The notes: a model not told the origin generated them from the letters alone. A stretch of DNA of 64,000 bases from Winogradskyella costae (GCF_013403865.1 NZ_JABFDK010000001.1:186001-250000); one strand, 5' to 3'. Positions 55,245-64,000 are shown, numbered from the stretch's first letter. Made by a program: numbers and translations.

Positions 55245-56029
55245 ACATTTTAGACAAAATAGTTATAGACAAACGCAAGGAGGTTAATCTAAAAAAAGAA
55301 TTAATTCCTATTCAAGCTTATGAACAACTCCCTTATTTCGGAATGGAAACAAGGTCATTGTCAAAAAAATTAAGAGCAAGTCAGACTGGTATTATTGCCG
55401 AATTTAAACGCAAGTCACCTTCTAAATCCATTATAAATGACATTGCTTTGGTTGAAGATGTTGCCATTGGTTACGAAAACGCAGGAGTATGCGGTATGTC
55501 TATTTTAACAGACGAGATTTACTTTGGTGGTTCCATGGACGATTTAATGATTGCTAGAGAAAATTGCGAATTGCCTTTGCTGCGAAAAGAATTTATTATT
55601 GATGAATATCAAATTATAGAAGCCAAAGCCATTGGTGCAGATGCTATTTTATTAATTGCAGCCATATTAACTAAAGCAGAGATTAAACAGTTCTCTGAAT
55701 TAGCCAAAAGTCTCAATCTCGATGTGTTATTAGAAGTCCATAACGAAGACGAATTACACAAGTCCATTATGCCTTCTTTAGATATGTTAGGTGTGAATAA
55801 CAGAAACTTAAAAACATTTGAAGTCAGTTTAGACATCTCAAAACAATTAAGTGCATTGATACCAAATGATTTTGTCAAAGTATCAGAATCAGGTATTAGT
55901 TCTGTGGACGCCATCAAAGAATTACAGCCTTATGGTTACAAAGGTTTTTTAATCGGCGAAAACTTTATGAAAACAGATAATCCAGGAGCAAGTGCGACTC
56001 AATTTATAAAAAACCTCGCAGGGTTATAA
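55241..56029 (+). CDS. trpC: Indole-3-glycerol-phosphate synthase
   Basis: TrpC closes the indole ring to give indole-3-glycerol phosphate. The 262-residue protein has IIAEFKRKSPSKSII, LRKEFIIDEYQI, LEVHNEDEL, LGVNNRNLKTFEV, VSESGI and GFLIGENFM. The last residues (NLAGL) are encoded by a dispersed palindromic repeat that also supplies the stop codon. Confidence 0.97.
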   Translation: MNILDKIVIDKRKEVNLKKELIPIQAYEQLPYFGMETRSLSKKLRASQTGIIAEFKRKSPSKSIINDIALVEDVAIGYENAGVCGMSILTDEIYFGGSMDDLMIARENCELPLLRKEFIIDEYQIIEAKAIGADAILLIAAILTKAEIKQFSELAKSLNLDVLLEVHNEDELHKSIMPSLDMLGVNNRNLKTFEVSLDISKQLSALIPNDFVKVSESGISSVDAIKELQPYGYKGFLIGENFMKTDNPGASATQFIKNLAGL

Positions 56030-56042
56030 AACCTAGCAGGTC
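56012..56042. repeat. Dispersed ACCTCGCAGGGTT-type palindrome at the trpC end
   Basis: AACCTCGCAGGGTTATAAAA then CCTAGCAGGT is an imperfect inverted repeat of the ACCTNGCAGGNTTNNNAAACC type, overlapping the trpC stop. Confidence 0.6.
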
Positions 56043-56129
56043 TAAAATGGAAAAAAGAAACAAATTAATTTTAACGTCACGTCGAGTGATTTTTGACGTA
56101 CGAAAAAATGGTATCGAGAAGAATGAATA

Positions 56130-56154
56130 GATTCCTGCCTTCGCAGGAATGACA
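56130..56154. repeat. Short palindrome GATTCCTGCcttcGCAGGAATGACA
   Basis: The 8-bp stem ATTCCTGC/GCAGGAAT is perfect. An identical 25-nt copy is at 56923-56947. Confidence 0.85.
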
Positions 56155-56178
56155 AGAATTAAACAAAGAACGTTAAGT

Positions 56179-56208
56179 GACCTTCAAGGTTTCAAAACCT
56201 TGTAGATC
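56179..56208. repeat. Dispersed CAAGGTTTcAAAACCTTG palindrome
   Basis: CAAGGTTTCAAAACCTTG gives an 8-bp stem and resembles 56012-56042 and 39249-39273. Confidence 0.6.
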
Positions 56209-56247
56209 TTAATACATAATAATTTAAAAAAGTCGAACGCGTGATGA

Positions 56248-56268
56248 GATTCCCGCTTTCGCTAGAAT
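56248..56268. repeat. Degenerate short palindrome directly before trpF
   Basis: GATTCCCGCTTTCGCTAGAA has TTC..GC/GC..GAA arms with two mismatches and ends 2 nt before the trpF ATG. Confidence 0.55.
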
Positions 56269-56270
56269 AT

Positions 56271-56891
56271 ATGAAACTAAAAGTCTGTGGCATGAAATAT
56301 AAAGACAATATCCAAGCTGTTGCTAACCTGCAACCAGACTATTTGGGCTTTATATTTTATGATAAATCAGCTAGACATTTTGATACTACGATTCCTGAAT
56401 TGCCAAAAACCATTAAAAAGGTTGGTGTTTTTGTGGATGAGGAATTAGAAACTGTACAAGAGATTATTAAGAGATTTAACTTGCAAGCCGTTCAACTTCA
56501 TGGTCACGAATCCCCTGAATATTGCGCTGCGATAAATGAAGTTGAAGTCATAAAGGTCTTTAGCATTAAAGATGAATTCAACTTTGAGGTGCTTCAACCT
56601 TTTGAAGATGTCTGTGATTATTTCTTATTTGATACTAAAGGGAAATTACCAGGCGGAAATGGTTACACGTTCAATTGGAATGTATTAGAACAGTATCCGT
56701 CAGCCAAACCGTATTTTTTAAGTGGTGGTATTGGTGTAGATGAAATCGAAAAAATAAAACATTTTAAAGAAAGTTTGGCTTCAAAGTATTGTTACGCTAT
56801 TGACATGAATAGTAAATTTGAAATTGAACCAGGATTGAAGAATATTAAAGAATTAGAAAAGTTTATAACTCATCTGTCATTCCGCACGTGA
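56271..56891 (+). CDS. trpF: Phosphoribosylanthranilate isomerase
   Basis: TrpF isomerises PRA to CdRP. I use the ATG at 56271 (MKLKVCGMKYKDNI, 206 aa); an upstream GTG frame from 56241 would translate the palindrome. KVCGM holds the catalytic Cys, followed by LGFIFYDKSARH, AVQLHGHESPEYC, FLFDTKG and LSGGIG. The last codons (TCA TTC CGC ACG TGA) lie in another short palindrome. Confidence 0.95.
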   Translation: MKLKVCGMKYKDNIQAVANLQPDYLGFIFYDKSARHFDTTIPELPKTIKKVGVFVDEELETVQEIIKRFNLQAVQLHGHESPEYCAAINEVEVIKVFSIKDEFNFEVLQPFEDVCDYFLFDTKGKLPGGNGYTFNWNVLEQYPSAKPYFLSGGIGVDEIEKIKHFKESLASKYCYAIDMNSKFEIEPGLKNIKELEKFITHLSFRT

Positions 56892-56900
56892 GCGGAATCC
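56875..56900. repeat. Short palindrome containing the trpF stop
   Basis: ATTCCGC (56879-56885) pairs with GCGGAAT (56892-56898), and the loop contains the TGA stop (56889-56891). Confidence 0.75.
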
Positions 56901-56922
56901 ACAATGAAAATCAAAATTAATA

Positions 56923-56947
56923 GATTCCTGCCTTCGCAGGAATGACA
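56923..56947. repeat. Short palindrome directly before trpB
   Basis: It is identical to 56130-56154 over 25 nt and ends 7 nt before the trpB ATG at 56955. Confidence 0.85.
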
Positions 56948-56954
56948 AAGGATT

Positions 56955-58142
56955 ATGAAAAACACATACAAGATTAACGAAAAAGGGTATTACGGAGAAT
57001 TTGGTGGAGCATACATTCCAGAAATGCTCTATCCAAATGTAGAAGAATTACGTCAAAACTATTTAAAAATAATGGCCGAACCTTCGTTTCAAGAAGAGTT
57101 CAATCAGCTTTTAAGAGATTATGTTGGTCGCCCTTCTCCCCTCTATTTCGCGAAACGTCTTTCTGAAAAATATAACACTAAAGTTTATTTAAAACGAGAA
57201 GATCTCAATCATACAGGTGCTCATAAAATCAATAACACGATTGGTCAAATCCTTATGGCACAACGTTTGGGTAAAAAGAGAATTATTGCCGAAACAGGAG
57301 CCGGCCAACACGGTGTGGCAACAGCAACTGTTTGTGCCTTAACAGGAATTGAATGTGTGGTATATATGGGCGAAATTGATATTGCGCGTCAAGCTCCAAA
57401 TGTTGCTAGAATGAAAATGTTAGGTGCCAAAGTGGTTCCTGCATTATCCGGAAGTCGTACGTTAAAAGATGCAACTAATGAAGCTATACGCGACTGGATT
57501 AATAACCCAGTGGATACACATTATATTATTGGTTCTGCTATTGGACCTCATCCATATCCTGACATGGTGACCCAATTTCAATCTATAATTTCCGAAGAAA
57601 TAAAATGGCAATTAAAAGAAAAAGAAGGTAGAGAAAACCCTGATTACGTCGTCGCTTGTATTGGTGGAGGAAGTAATGCTGCAGGAACGTATCATCACTT
57701 TCTAGATAATGAAGATGTTGGTATTATTGCTGTAGAAGCTGCTGGAAAAGGCATTCATTCGGGTGAAAGTGCAGCGACGTCTGTATTAGGTAAAGAAGGG
57801 ATTATTCACGGTTGTAAAACACTGTTAATGCAAACCAAAGATGGACAAATTACAGAACCTTATTCTATTTCTGCAGGACTCGATTATCCTGGTGTTGGCC
57901 CTTTACATTCGCATTTGTATAAAACTGGTCGTGGTGAATTTTATTCGGCAACCGACGATGAAGCCATGACATCTGGTTTAGAATTAACAAAGTTGGAAGG
58001 TATTATTCCTGCCATTGAAAGTTCTCATGCTTTGGCTATTTTTAAACATAAAATCTTTAAACCAAGTGATGTTGTGGTGATCAGTTTATCTGGTCGAGGT
58101 GATAAGGATTTACAGAATTATATCGATTATTTTAAGCTTTAG
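56955..58142 (+). CDS. trpB: Tryptophan synthase beta chain
   Basis: TrpB condenses indole with serine using PLP. The 395-residue protein has GAHKINNT with PLP-Lys91, [26 protein letters not shown] (phosphate loop) and [14 protein letters not shown], as in the standard TrpB1 that works with TrpA. The alpha subunit gene is not next to it in this window. It closes the visible trp operon. Confidence 0.97.
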   Translation: MKNTYKINEKGYYGEFGGAYIPEMLYPNVEELRQNYLKIMAEPSFQEEFNQLLRDYVGRPSPLYFAKRLSEKYNTKVYLKREDLNHTGAHKINNTIGQILMAQRLGKKRIIAETGAGQHGVATATVCALTGIECVVYMGEIDIARQAPNVARMKMLGAKVVPALSGSRTLKDATNEAIRDWINNPVDTHYIIGSAIGPHPYPDMVTQFQSIISEEIKWQLKEKEGRENPDYVVACIGGGSNAAGTYHHFLDNEDVGIIAVEAAGKGIHSGESAATSVLGKEGIIHGCKTLLMQTKDGQITEPYSISAGLDYPGVGPLHSHLYKTGRGEFYSATDDEAMTSGLELTKLEGIIPAIESSHALAIFKHKIFKPSDVVVISLSGRGDKDLQNYIDYFKL

Positions 58143-58374
58143 AAATTGAAATTAAATTCGAAAATGAAGTTGAGTGTTTATTTTTGATTACATTCTATAG
58201 TTTTTATTAAGAACTCGCCTAAGAGCTCCTCTCGGTAATTTTTAATCTAAAAATATTTGGATCCTTAGTAGCCTTAGGCGGACAATTTTACTATTCAAGA
58301 ATTTGGCTTTTTCAATTTGTCATTTGAAATTTTAAGCAATACATTTACAGTTACCAATTATTTATATCTACAAT

Positions 58375-59058
58375 ATGTCTGAAACGGTTTTAGAGCTCAA
58401 AGATGCTACAATTTATCAAGGAGACAGTATGGTGCTGTCTAAGGTGAATTTTGAAATGAAAAAAGGAGATTTCGTCTATCTTATTGGTAAAACGGGAAGT
58501 GGAAAAAGTAGTTTCATGAAAACACTTTATGGAGATTTACAGTTAACTGAAGGTGAAGGCTCAATTGTAGATTTCAACTTAAAAACCATGAAGGAGAAAG
58601 ACATTCCGTTTTTAAGACGAAAATTGGGTATTGTGTTTCAAGATTTTAAATTACTTCCAGATCGTACGATTATCGGAAACTTAGAATTTGTATTAAAGGC
58701 TACAGGTTGGAAAGAAAAAGACCGAATTAAAGACCGAATTGATGTTGTTTTAGATAAAGTTGCCATGAAAACCAAAGGCTTCAAATATCCACATGAGCTT
58801 TCTGGTGGAGAACAACAACGAATTGCTATTGCACGTGCCTTATTAAATGATCCTGAATTGATATTAGCAGATGAACCTACCGGAAATTTAGATCCTCAAA
58901 CTAGTATTGAAGTCATGGAAGTGCTTCAAGACATCAACAAAAACGGAAACACCATCTTAATGGCCACTCACGATTACGCTTTGCTTTTAAAATATCCAAG
59001 CAAAACATTGAAGTGCGACGAAAACAAAGTCTTTGAAGTTGTACAGCGTAAGAATTAA
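58375..59058 (+). CDS. ftsE: Cell-division ABC ATP-binding protein
   Basis: This 227-residue ATPase has Walker [10 protein letters not shown] (38-46), [28 protein letters not shown] and [13 protein letters not shown]. The [20 protein letters not shown] and [10 protein letters not shown] patterns are those of FtsE, which with FtsX regulates septal peptidoglycan hydrolysis. ftsX is not adjacent. The 232-nt gap after trpB contains CGCCTAAG/CTTAGGCG inverted arms but no gene. Confidence 0.92.
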   Translation: MSETVLELKDATIYQGDSMVLSKVNFEMKKGDFVYLIGKTGSGKSSFMKTLYGDLQLTEGEGSIVDFNLKTMKEKDIPFLRRKLGIVFQDFKLLPDRTIIGNLEFVLKATGWKEKDRIKDRIDVVLDKVAMKTKGFKYPHELSGGEQQRIAIARALLNDPELILADEPTGNLDPQTSIEVMEVLQDINKNGNTILMATHDYALLLKYPSKTLKCDENKVFEVVQRKN

Positions 59059-59107
59059 ATTCTAAATGCAACGCTCTTAAGTTCTTTATTAACTTTTGTA
59101 AAACCTT

Positions 59108-60004
59108 ATGATCTCTGTATTAATTCCTGTTTATAATTATAATATTTCAGAACTCGTTTCCGAAGTACATAGGCAGTTAACCACTTCAGAAATCCCTTTT
59201 GAAATATTATGTTACGATGACTGCTCTAACAATATAGAGTTTCAAGACTACAACAATGGTATAAATACACTTTTACACTGTGAGTATCATATTCTGCCAA
59301 AGAATATTGGACGAAGCGCCATAAGGAATAAGCTCGCTCAAAATGCAAAATACGATTGGTGCCTTTTTCTAGATGCAGATGTCATGCCAAAAAATGACAA
59401 TTTTATTCATTCTTACCTTAAATCTATTGCTGAAGATTCGGAAGTTATTTATGGAGGTATTTTATATCAGGAAGAACGCGTAGATGATGCACAACTCTTA
59501 CGATGGATTTATGGTAATAAACGGGAAGCCTTATCAGCCAATGAACGTCAAAAGAACATCCATTTAAGTTTTTTAACCTTAAGTTTCTTAATACATAAAC
59601 GTATTTTTAATACCGTCCGTTTTAACGAAGAGATACCTAATTTAAGACATGAAGACACCTTGTTTTCATATAATTTAAAACAGGCTAATATCAGAATAGA
59701 ACATATAGAAAATCCTGTTTATCATCTTGGCCTTGAAGACAGCAAGACTTTTTTAAAGAAATCATTAGACTCCGTTGAAGCGATAAATCTATTTATCAAT
59801 CAAGATTTATTGCCTTCTAATTATACGAGAATTACAAATATTTACTCTAAAATTAAGAACAACATTATTTCTAAAATATTAGCTTATACATATTATAAGT
59901 ATGATAAAGCTTTCAAAAAGAATTTACTCGGCAAAGCCCCTTCACTGCTAATTTTTGACATATACAGATTAAGCTATTATTGTACTTTAAAATCGAAAAG
60001 TTAA
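59108..60004 (+). CDS. Family 2 glycosyltransferase
   Basis: This 298-residue protein has a GT-A start (MISVLIPVYNYN), ILCYDDCSNN and the metal-binding DxD in FLDADVMP. A second part with RHEDTLFSYNLKQ holds the acceptor-side motif. It adds sugar to a surface polysaccharide or lipid carrier on the cytoplasmic face. It ends exactly before the next GT2 gene (no gap). Confidence 0.9.
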   Translation: MISVLIPVYNYNISELVSEVHRQLTTSEIPFEILCYDDCSNNIEFQDYNNGINTLLHCEYHILPKNIGRSAIRNKLAQNAKYDWCLFLDADVMPKNDNFIHSYLKSIAEDSEVIYGGILYQEERVDDAQLLRWIYGNKREALSANERQKNIHLSFLTLSFLIHKRIFNTVRFNEEIPNLRHEDTLFSYNLKQANIRIEHIENPVYHLGLEDSKTFLKKSLDSVEAINLFINQDLLPSNYTRITNIYSKIKNNIISKILAYTYYKYDKAFKKNLLGKAPSLLIFDIYRLSYYCTLKSKS

Positions 60005-60925
60005 ATGGCATTTTTCTCTGTAATTATATCGGTTTACAATAAGGAAAAACATATTCAACATACCATTGACAGTGTTCTGACTCAAAGTTTCATTGACTTC
60101 GAGGTTATTATTATTAACGATGGCTCTACAGACAAGAGTGAAGACATTATAAACCGCTTTAATGACCAACGGATAAAACTTCTATCCATCAAAAATCAAG
60201 GAGCTTCAAATGCCAGAAATACAGGAATAAAAGCAGCAACCTCTGATTATATTGCCCTTTTAGATGGAGATGACATTTGGGAAACATCGTATTTACAATA
60301 CATGTACGATGCCATCCGTAAATTTCCTGAAATAAAAGTTTTCACCGTTGGTATTGCTCAAAAATATGATCATAAAGTTGTTCCTGTACCGTACAGCTTT
60401 AAACAAACTGAACTTTATGGTATTCATAATTACTTTAAAGCCAGTAAGAGATACACACTTATTACAAGTTCTAGTGTTGTTTTTAAGAAATCCGCTATAG
60501 AAAAAAGTGGTGTTTTCGATACCTCACTTATTACAGGAGAAGATACGGATATGTGGATTAGATTCGGACTTCATTTTGAGATCCTATTTATAAATAAACT
60601 TTTAGCATATTATAATTACGATGCCTATAGCCTATCTAACAGAACCTTTGATTTGGAAAAAAAGCCAAATTTTGACACTTATTTTGAGCAGGAAAAAAAT
60701 AATCGCTTTTTAAAAGGTTTCTTAGATCGCAACAGATACTCATTGGCTATATTAAGTAAGTTACAGGGTGATAAAAAGAATTTCTTGTATTACACATCGC
60801 ATCTAGACACGAATAATATCAGTATAAGACAACGTTTGCTTCTTAAATCTCCAAAATGGCTACTTCAGCTTCTGCTTAAATTAAAATCTTTAATAGGAGA
60901 ACACTTAGTTTACCCTGAAAACTGA
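60005..60925 (+). CDS. Family 2 glycosyltransferase
   Basis: This 306-residue protein has VIISVYNKEKHIQHTIDSVL, IINDGSTDKSEDII and LLDGDDIWE (DxD), then GEDTDMWIRFG. It starts on the base after the stop of the preceding GT2 gene. Its 3' end overlaps the convergent FdtA-like gene by 16 nt. Sugar and acceptor are unknown. Confidence 0.92.
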   Translation: MAFFSVIISVYNKEKHIQHTIDSVLTQSFIDFEVIIINDGSTDKSEDIINRFNDQRIKLLSIKNQGASNARNTGIKAATSDYIALLDGDDIWETSYLQYMYDAIRKFPEIKVFTVGIAQKYDHKVVPVPYSFKQTELYGIHNYFKASKRYTLITSSSVVFKKSAIEKSGVFDTSLITGEDTDMWIRFGLHFEILFINKLLAYYNYDAYSLSNRTFDLEKKPNFDTYFEQEKNNRFLKGFLDRNRYSLAILSKLQGDKKNFLYYTSHLDTNNISIRQRLLLKSPKWLLQLLLKLKSLIGEHLVYPEN

Positions 60926-61317
60926 TTTATAAAATCATCATATTTTCTTATATATTCAACTTCATCATATTCTGTTGAAGCTAACACTAGACACACGGAA
61001 CCTGAAGAAAAATTATCTATCTCCCTCCAAATATGTGTAGGTATATACAAGCCTTGATTAGGTTTATTAAGCATAATTCGTTTTTTGATTTTACCGTCGT
61101 CTACAACAACCTCGAAACTTCCACTTAAAGCAATGATTAAAGATTGTTGCTCTTTATGTGCGTGGCCACCTCTGCTACTTTCAGTCGGCACATCGTACAA
61201 ATAATAGACACGTTTTATTACAAATGGAATGGATTTTTTTTCTATAACTGCTAAAAAACCACGCTCATCATGTACCTTAGGAATATCTATTAATTTAACG
61301 TTATTTAGAGTATTCAT
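60910..61317 (-). CDS. FdtA/WxcM-like sugar 3,4-ketoisomerase (cupin)
   Basis: This 135-residue cupin has DERGFLAVIEK near the start, YYLYDVPTESSRGGHAHKEQ with metal/substrate-binding His residues, and YIPTHIWREIDNFS. This matches TDP-4-oxo-6-deoxyglucose 3,4-ketoisomerases used for 3-amino-6-deoxyhexoses such as Fuc3N or Qui3N. It lies 9 nt after the GT4 gene. The aminotransferase partner is outside the window. Confidence 0.88.
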   Translation of the reverse strand: MNTLNNVKLIDIPKVHDERGFLAVIEKKSIPFVIKRVYYLYDVPTESSRGGHAHKEQQSLIIALSGSFEVVVDDGKIKKRIMLNKPNQGLYIPTHIWREIDNFSSGSVCLVLASTEYDEVEYIRKYDDFINQFSG

Positions 61318-61326
61318 CTTTATTTA

Positions 61327-62409
61327 TTACTTTAAAATTATTTGCCATTGTTTTGCAATATTTTCTTCTGAAAAATGTGCAACACTAGCTTTAGAATTCT
61401 GTTTACAATGTAAGTATAAATTTTTATCTTCAAAAAGACGATTCATCGCATCTGCTAATGCATCTGGATTGTAATTTTCTATTAAAAGACCATTGTGATT
61501 ATTTTGAATAATTTCATTCGGTCCAGATTTGCAATTTACTGAAATCACAGGAGTGCCTAATGCCAAAGATTCTATAATAGATCTAGGAAAACCTTCGTAC
61601 CTACTAGTTAATACTGTTAATAACGCTGATTTAACTACCGCAGAGGGATTTGGATTGTAACCTAAAAACTCTATAGAAGAAGCTAAGTTAAGATCTTTAG
61701 ATTTCCTTATTAATTTTTCTAAATCTTTTCCGTCTCCTAAAATTTTAAGTTTAATATTTTGATTTGGTAATTTTGATTTTGAATAGCCTTCTAATAACAA
61801 TGAAATATTTTTAACATCGTCATCTAGACGTCCAAAAAATAATATATAATCCTCATTAGTTTTTGTCGCTGTTACTTCAGACTCAAAGTTAATCGCATTA
61901 TGAATAGAAGTTACATTACTCAACTCATACTCTTCTTTTACTTTTTTGGCAATAGCCTTAGAAACACCAACAATTTTATAGGCATTACCATATATCAATT
62001 TTCCTAAAAACCGGTTCGAGTTAATGTATAAATCTACATTATAACTTCTAACACAATAAATTGTTTTCTTAGGATTGTAGATGAACTGTGAAATAATATA
62101 CTCTTTTAAAGTCCCAATTCTTGTCCTATTATCAATCACATAATCAAAGTTATGCTGTTTTAAATACGCTTTTAAGATTCTTAATCTTTTAAGTCTTCCA
62201 AACGTTGTATCATTTTCGTCCTTTAACTCACCAAGATTAAGTAATTTCCCTTTATACGGAAACTCTATATCATTAAGCACACTAACGACATGGATATCAA
62301 AACCAACATCGTATAGTATTTGCGATAATAAGCCAGAAGACCGTTCTGCACCACCTTTACCCAAGGAAGAAACAACAATACAAATCTTTTTATTATTAGC
62401 TTTTATCAT
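61327..62409 (-). CDS. Family 4 glycosyltransferase
   Basis: This 360-residue protein has a GT-B fold pattern: ICIVVSSLGKGGAERSSGLL at the start and the GT4 C-terminal signature ILFFGRLDDDVKNISLLLEG, ILGDGKD, LTSRYEGFPRSIIESLALGT. It should transfer a sugar in surface polysaccharide synthesis. A minus-strand -7 box (62428-62435) overlaps the promoter of the divergent gene. Confidence 0.93.
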   Translation of the reverse strand: MIKANNKKICIVVSSLGKGGAERSSGLLSQILYDVGFDIHVVSVLNDIEFPYKGKLLNLGELKDENDTTFGRLKRLRILKAYLKQHNFDYVIDNRTRIGTLKEYIISQFIYNPKKTIYCVRSYNVDLYINSNRFLGKLIYGNAYKIVGVSKAIAKKVKEEYELSNVTSIHNAINFESEVTATKTNEDYILFFGRLDDDVKNISLLLEGYSKSKLPNQNIKLKILGDGKDLEKLIRKSKDLNLASSIEFLGYNPNPSAVVKSALLTVLTSRYEGFPRSIIESLALGTPVISVNCKSGPNEIIQNNHNGLLIENYNPDALADAMNRLFEDKNLYLHCKQNSKASVAHFSEENIAKQWQIILK

Positions 62410-62416
62410 TAACTAC

Positions 62417-62435
62417 TATCTTTGAGACAAATGTA
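62417..62435. promoter_or_regulatory. Overlapping divergent -7 boxes
   Basis: TATCTTTG (62417-62424, plus strand) and TACATTTG (62428-62435 read on the minus strand) each fit TAnnTTTG and serve genes starting at 62445 (+) and 62409 (-). They are only 3 nt apart. Confidence 0.55.
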
Positions 62436-62444
62436 ACATTATAA

Positions 62445-63584
62445 ATGAAAATTTTATTGGTTGGCGAATATAGTAGACTTCATAATTCTTTAAAAGAAGG
62501 ATTAGAGCACTTTAACTATAATGTAACTATTGTAGCATTAAATGATGGCTTTAAAAATTACGCTGTTGATTTACCAATCCTTAAAAAATATGAAAATGGG
62601 CCTTTAAAAAAAATTAAGAATTTGATTTATAGATTCACTAAAATTGATCTAGAATCGCTTCAGATAAAAAAACAGATTATAACACTCAAACCAAAAATTA
62701 GTAATTTTGACATCGTACAATTTATAAATGAATCTTCGTTTGGCTGCTCTCCACATATAGAAAAAGATATATTTAACTTAATTTCTAATTGGAATAAAAA
62801 AGTGTTTTTATTGTCTTGTGGCATAGATTATATAAGTCTAAAATATGCCCATAACAACATGCTAAGGTACTCATATCTCGATCCGTTTTTAAATGGAAAA
62901 GAACAATTATCGCCTAGTTATGGGTTTAAGTTTTTACAATCAGATTTTAAAAAGCTCCATCAGCATATCTATAAATCAATTGTCGGAGTCATCGCGTCAG
63001 ATTTAGATTATCATTTACCCTTATTGAATCATCCTAAATATTTAGGACTCATTCCAAATCCGATAAACACGGAACAATTAGAATTTAAACCCTTAAAAAT
63101 TGACTCTAAAATTGTCATATTTCACGGTATAAATTCACATAACTATTACAAAAAAGGTAATGATATTTTTGAAGAAGCATTAGCCATTATAAATCAAAAA
63201 TATGCTGATAAAATAAAAATTGTAACGGTGAGAAGCTTGCCTTATAATGAATACATAAAATCCTATAACGAAGCACATATAATGCTCGATCAAATATATG
63301 CTTACGACCAAGGATTTAATGCTCTGGAAGCTATGTCCAAAGGAAAAGTCGTCTTTACAGGTGCAGAAAAAGAGTGGTTAGAGTATTATAATATTAAAGA
63401 AGATACAATTGCAATAAACGCTTTGCCAGATGCTAAAAGTATTGCCAATAAATTAGAATGGTTAATTCTTAATCCTAAAAAAATTACTGAAATTTCGATA
63501 CAAGCTAGACGTTTTGTTGAAACGCATCATAATTATAAAACTTGTGCTGAGAATTATCTAAAAACGTGGCAAAAACATATTTAA
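62445..63584 (+). CDS. Glycosyltransferase, GT-B type
   Basis: This 379-residue protein starts MKILLVGEYSRLHNSLKEGL and has a C-terminal GT1/GT4-like half (IVIFHGINSHNYYKKGNDIF, IMLDQIYAYDQGFNALEAMS, KGKVVFTGAEKEWLEYY). It seems to be a divergent family-4-like transferase of the polysaccharide cluster. Donor and acceptor are unknown. Confidence 0.8.
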   Translation: MKILLVGEYSRLHNSLKEGLEHFNYNVTIVALNDGFKNYAVDLPILKKYENGPLKKIKNLIYRFTKIDLESLQIKKQIITLKPKISNFDIVQFINESSFGCSPHIEKDIFNLISNWNKKVFLLSCGIDYISLKYAHNNMLRYSYLDPFLNGKEQLSPSYGFKFLQSDFKKLHQHIYKSIVGVIASDLDYHLPLLNHPKYLGLIPNPINTEQLEFKPLKIDSKIVIFHGINSHNYYKKGNDIFEEALAIINQKYADKIKIVTVRSLPYNEYIKSYNEAHIMLDQIYAYDQGFNALEAMSKGKVVFTGAEKEWLEYYNIKEDTIAINALPDAKSIANKLEWLILNPKKITEISIQARRFVETHHNYKTCAENYLKTWQKHI

Positions 63585-63587
63585 AAA

Positions 63588-64000
63588 CTATTCCGTTTTT
63601 GAAGCTGTTTGATTATAATAGTCTCTAATTACAAAAACTACAATTATGAAGTAAATAATATATCGCACAAAATGAGCGATTACAATACCTTCAGTACCAT
63701 AATATTGAATAAATACTTTTGAGAGCACAAAAAATAATACTAATGAAATTATTTCAGTGATTACAAAACTTTTTACTAAACGTTTGGCTAAAAACTGATG
63801 TGATAACACTAAGGCTCCTAATCTTATAAAATCACCCAACAATTGCCACTTAAATAAAGGTTCCATACCTGTGAAATCTGGGTAAATAAACATTATAATA
63901 TAGTCTCTCAAAAAATAAACTAATAACATTCCTAAAGCAAAAATCGGTAAAATCGTTTTATAAATATTTAAAACTTCAATCTTAAACTCTTGCTTATTAT
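63588..64000 (-). CDS. C-terminal part of a polysaccharide flippase (Wzx/O-antigen translocase type), 5' end outside window
   Basis: The frame is open from the right edge to a stop at 63588, about 137 codons. An internal ATG at 63929 is not the true start, because the reading continues upstream (KQEFKIEVLNIYKTILPIFA). Four hydrophobic segments with FKWQLLGDFIRLGALVLSHQ fit the last helices of Wzx-type lipid-linked oligosaccharide flippases. It is convergent with the GT gene ending at 63584. Confidence 0.82.
   Translation of the reverse strand, partial: NKQEFKIEVLNIYKTILPIFALGMLLVYFLRDYIIMFIYPDFTGMEPLFKWQLLGDFIRLGALVLSHQFLAKRLVKSFVITEIISLVLFFVLSKVFIQYYGTEGIVIAHFVRYIIYFIIVVFVIRDYYNQTASKTE

Noticed and set aside
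56241..56270. Upstream GTG start for trpF
   Set aside because: The extra residues would come from the palindrome, and homologous TrpF proteins start at the KVCGM region as in the ATG at 56271.
58143..58374. Remnant of trpA after trpB
   Set aside because: The 232-nt gap has no frame with TrpA motifs; only a CGCCTAAG/CTTAGGCG inverted pair is seen.

Overview
The window comes from an AT-rich marine-type member of the Flavobacteriaceae (Bacteroidota). The signs are a SusC/SusD pair, a type IX secretion C-terminal tail, a tmRNA tag reading GENNYALAA, many TAnnTTTG -7 boxes, and close homologues of typical flavobacterial genes. I cannot name the genus from sequence alone. No tRNA, rRNA, CRISPR array, transposase or phage gene was seen.

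Layout. 1-4.9 kb: a secreted multidomain metallophosphoesterase (running off the left edge) behind a TPR protein. 5.3-8.4 kb: the tmRNA gene ssrA, two extra copies of its 3' end, and a small accessory islet (PadR regulator with membrane partner, zinc-ribbon protein, small membrane protein). 8.5-27 kb: a nutrient-uptake locus with SusCD, two phosphodiesterase/phosphatase-type lipoproteins, a GH3 glycosidase, a membrane-spanning propeller regulator, the glycerol genes glpF-glpK-glpD, a divergent DeoR-type repressor and a sulfatase. 27-32 kb: housekeeping and stress genes (FKBP isomerase, a compact methionine sulfoxide reductase cluster, aldo/keto reductase, topoisomerase IB). 32-46.8 kb: a TolC/adaptor/MacB-type export cluster with a divergent NtrC-type regulator and kinase. 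46.8-51.4 kb: a DsbD-like protein, two rhodaneses, and a MarR-YceI pair. 51.5-58.1 kb: the trp operon trpE-G-D-C-F-B with a leader peptide attenuator. 58.4-64 kb: ftsE, then a surface-polysaccharide cluster that runs off the right edge.

How the parts fit. The 8.5-27 kb block looks like one catabolic system in which outer-membrane uptake, extracytoplasmic cleavage of phosphodiester, glycosidic and sulfate bonds, and glycerol/glycerol-3-phosphate catabolism are joined. The substrate is my inference. In the export cluster, two promoters share a 32-bp core and a 45-bp upstream element at the same spacing, which ties both to the adjacent sigma-54 activator. In the trp operon, a leader peptide with three consecutive Trp codons precedes a terminator, and short palindromes sit directly against the start codons of trpG, trpD, trpF and trpB. 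trpA is not next to trpB.

The most notable signals are the trp leader with its start-codon hairpins, the paired sigma-54 promoters, the tmRNA 3'-end copies, and the helically phased repeats upstream of susC.
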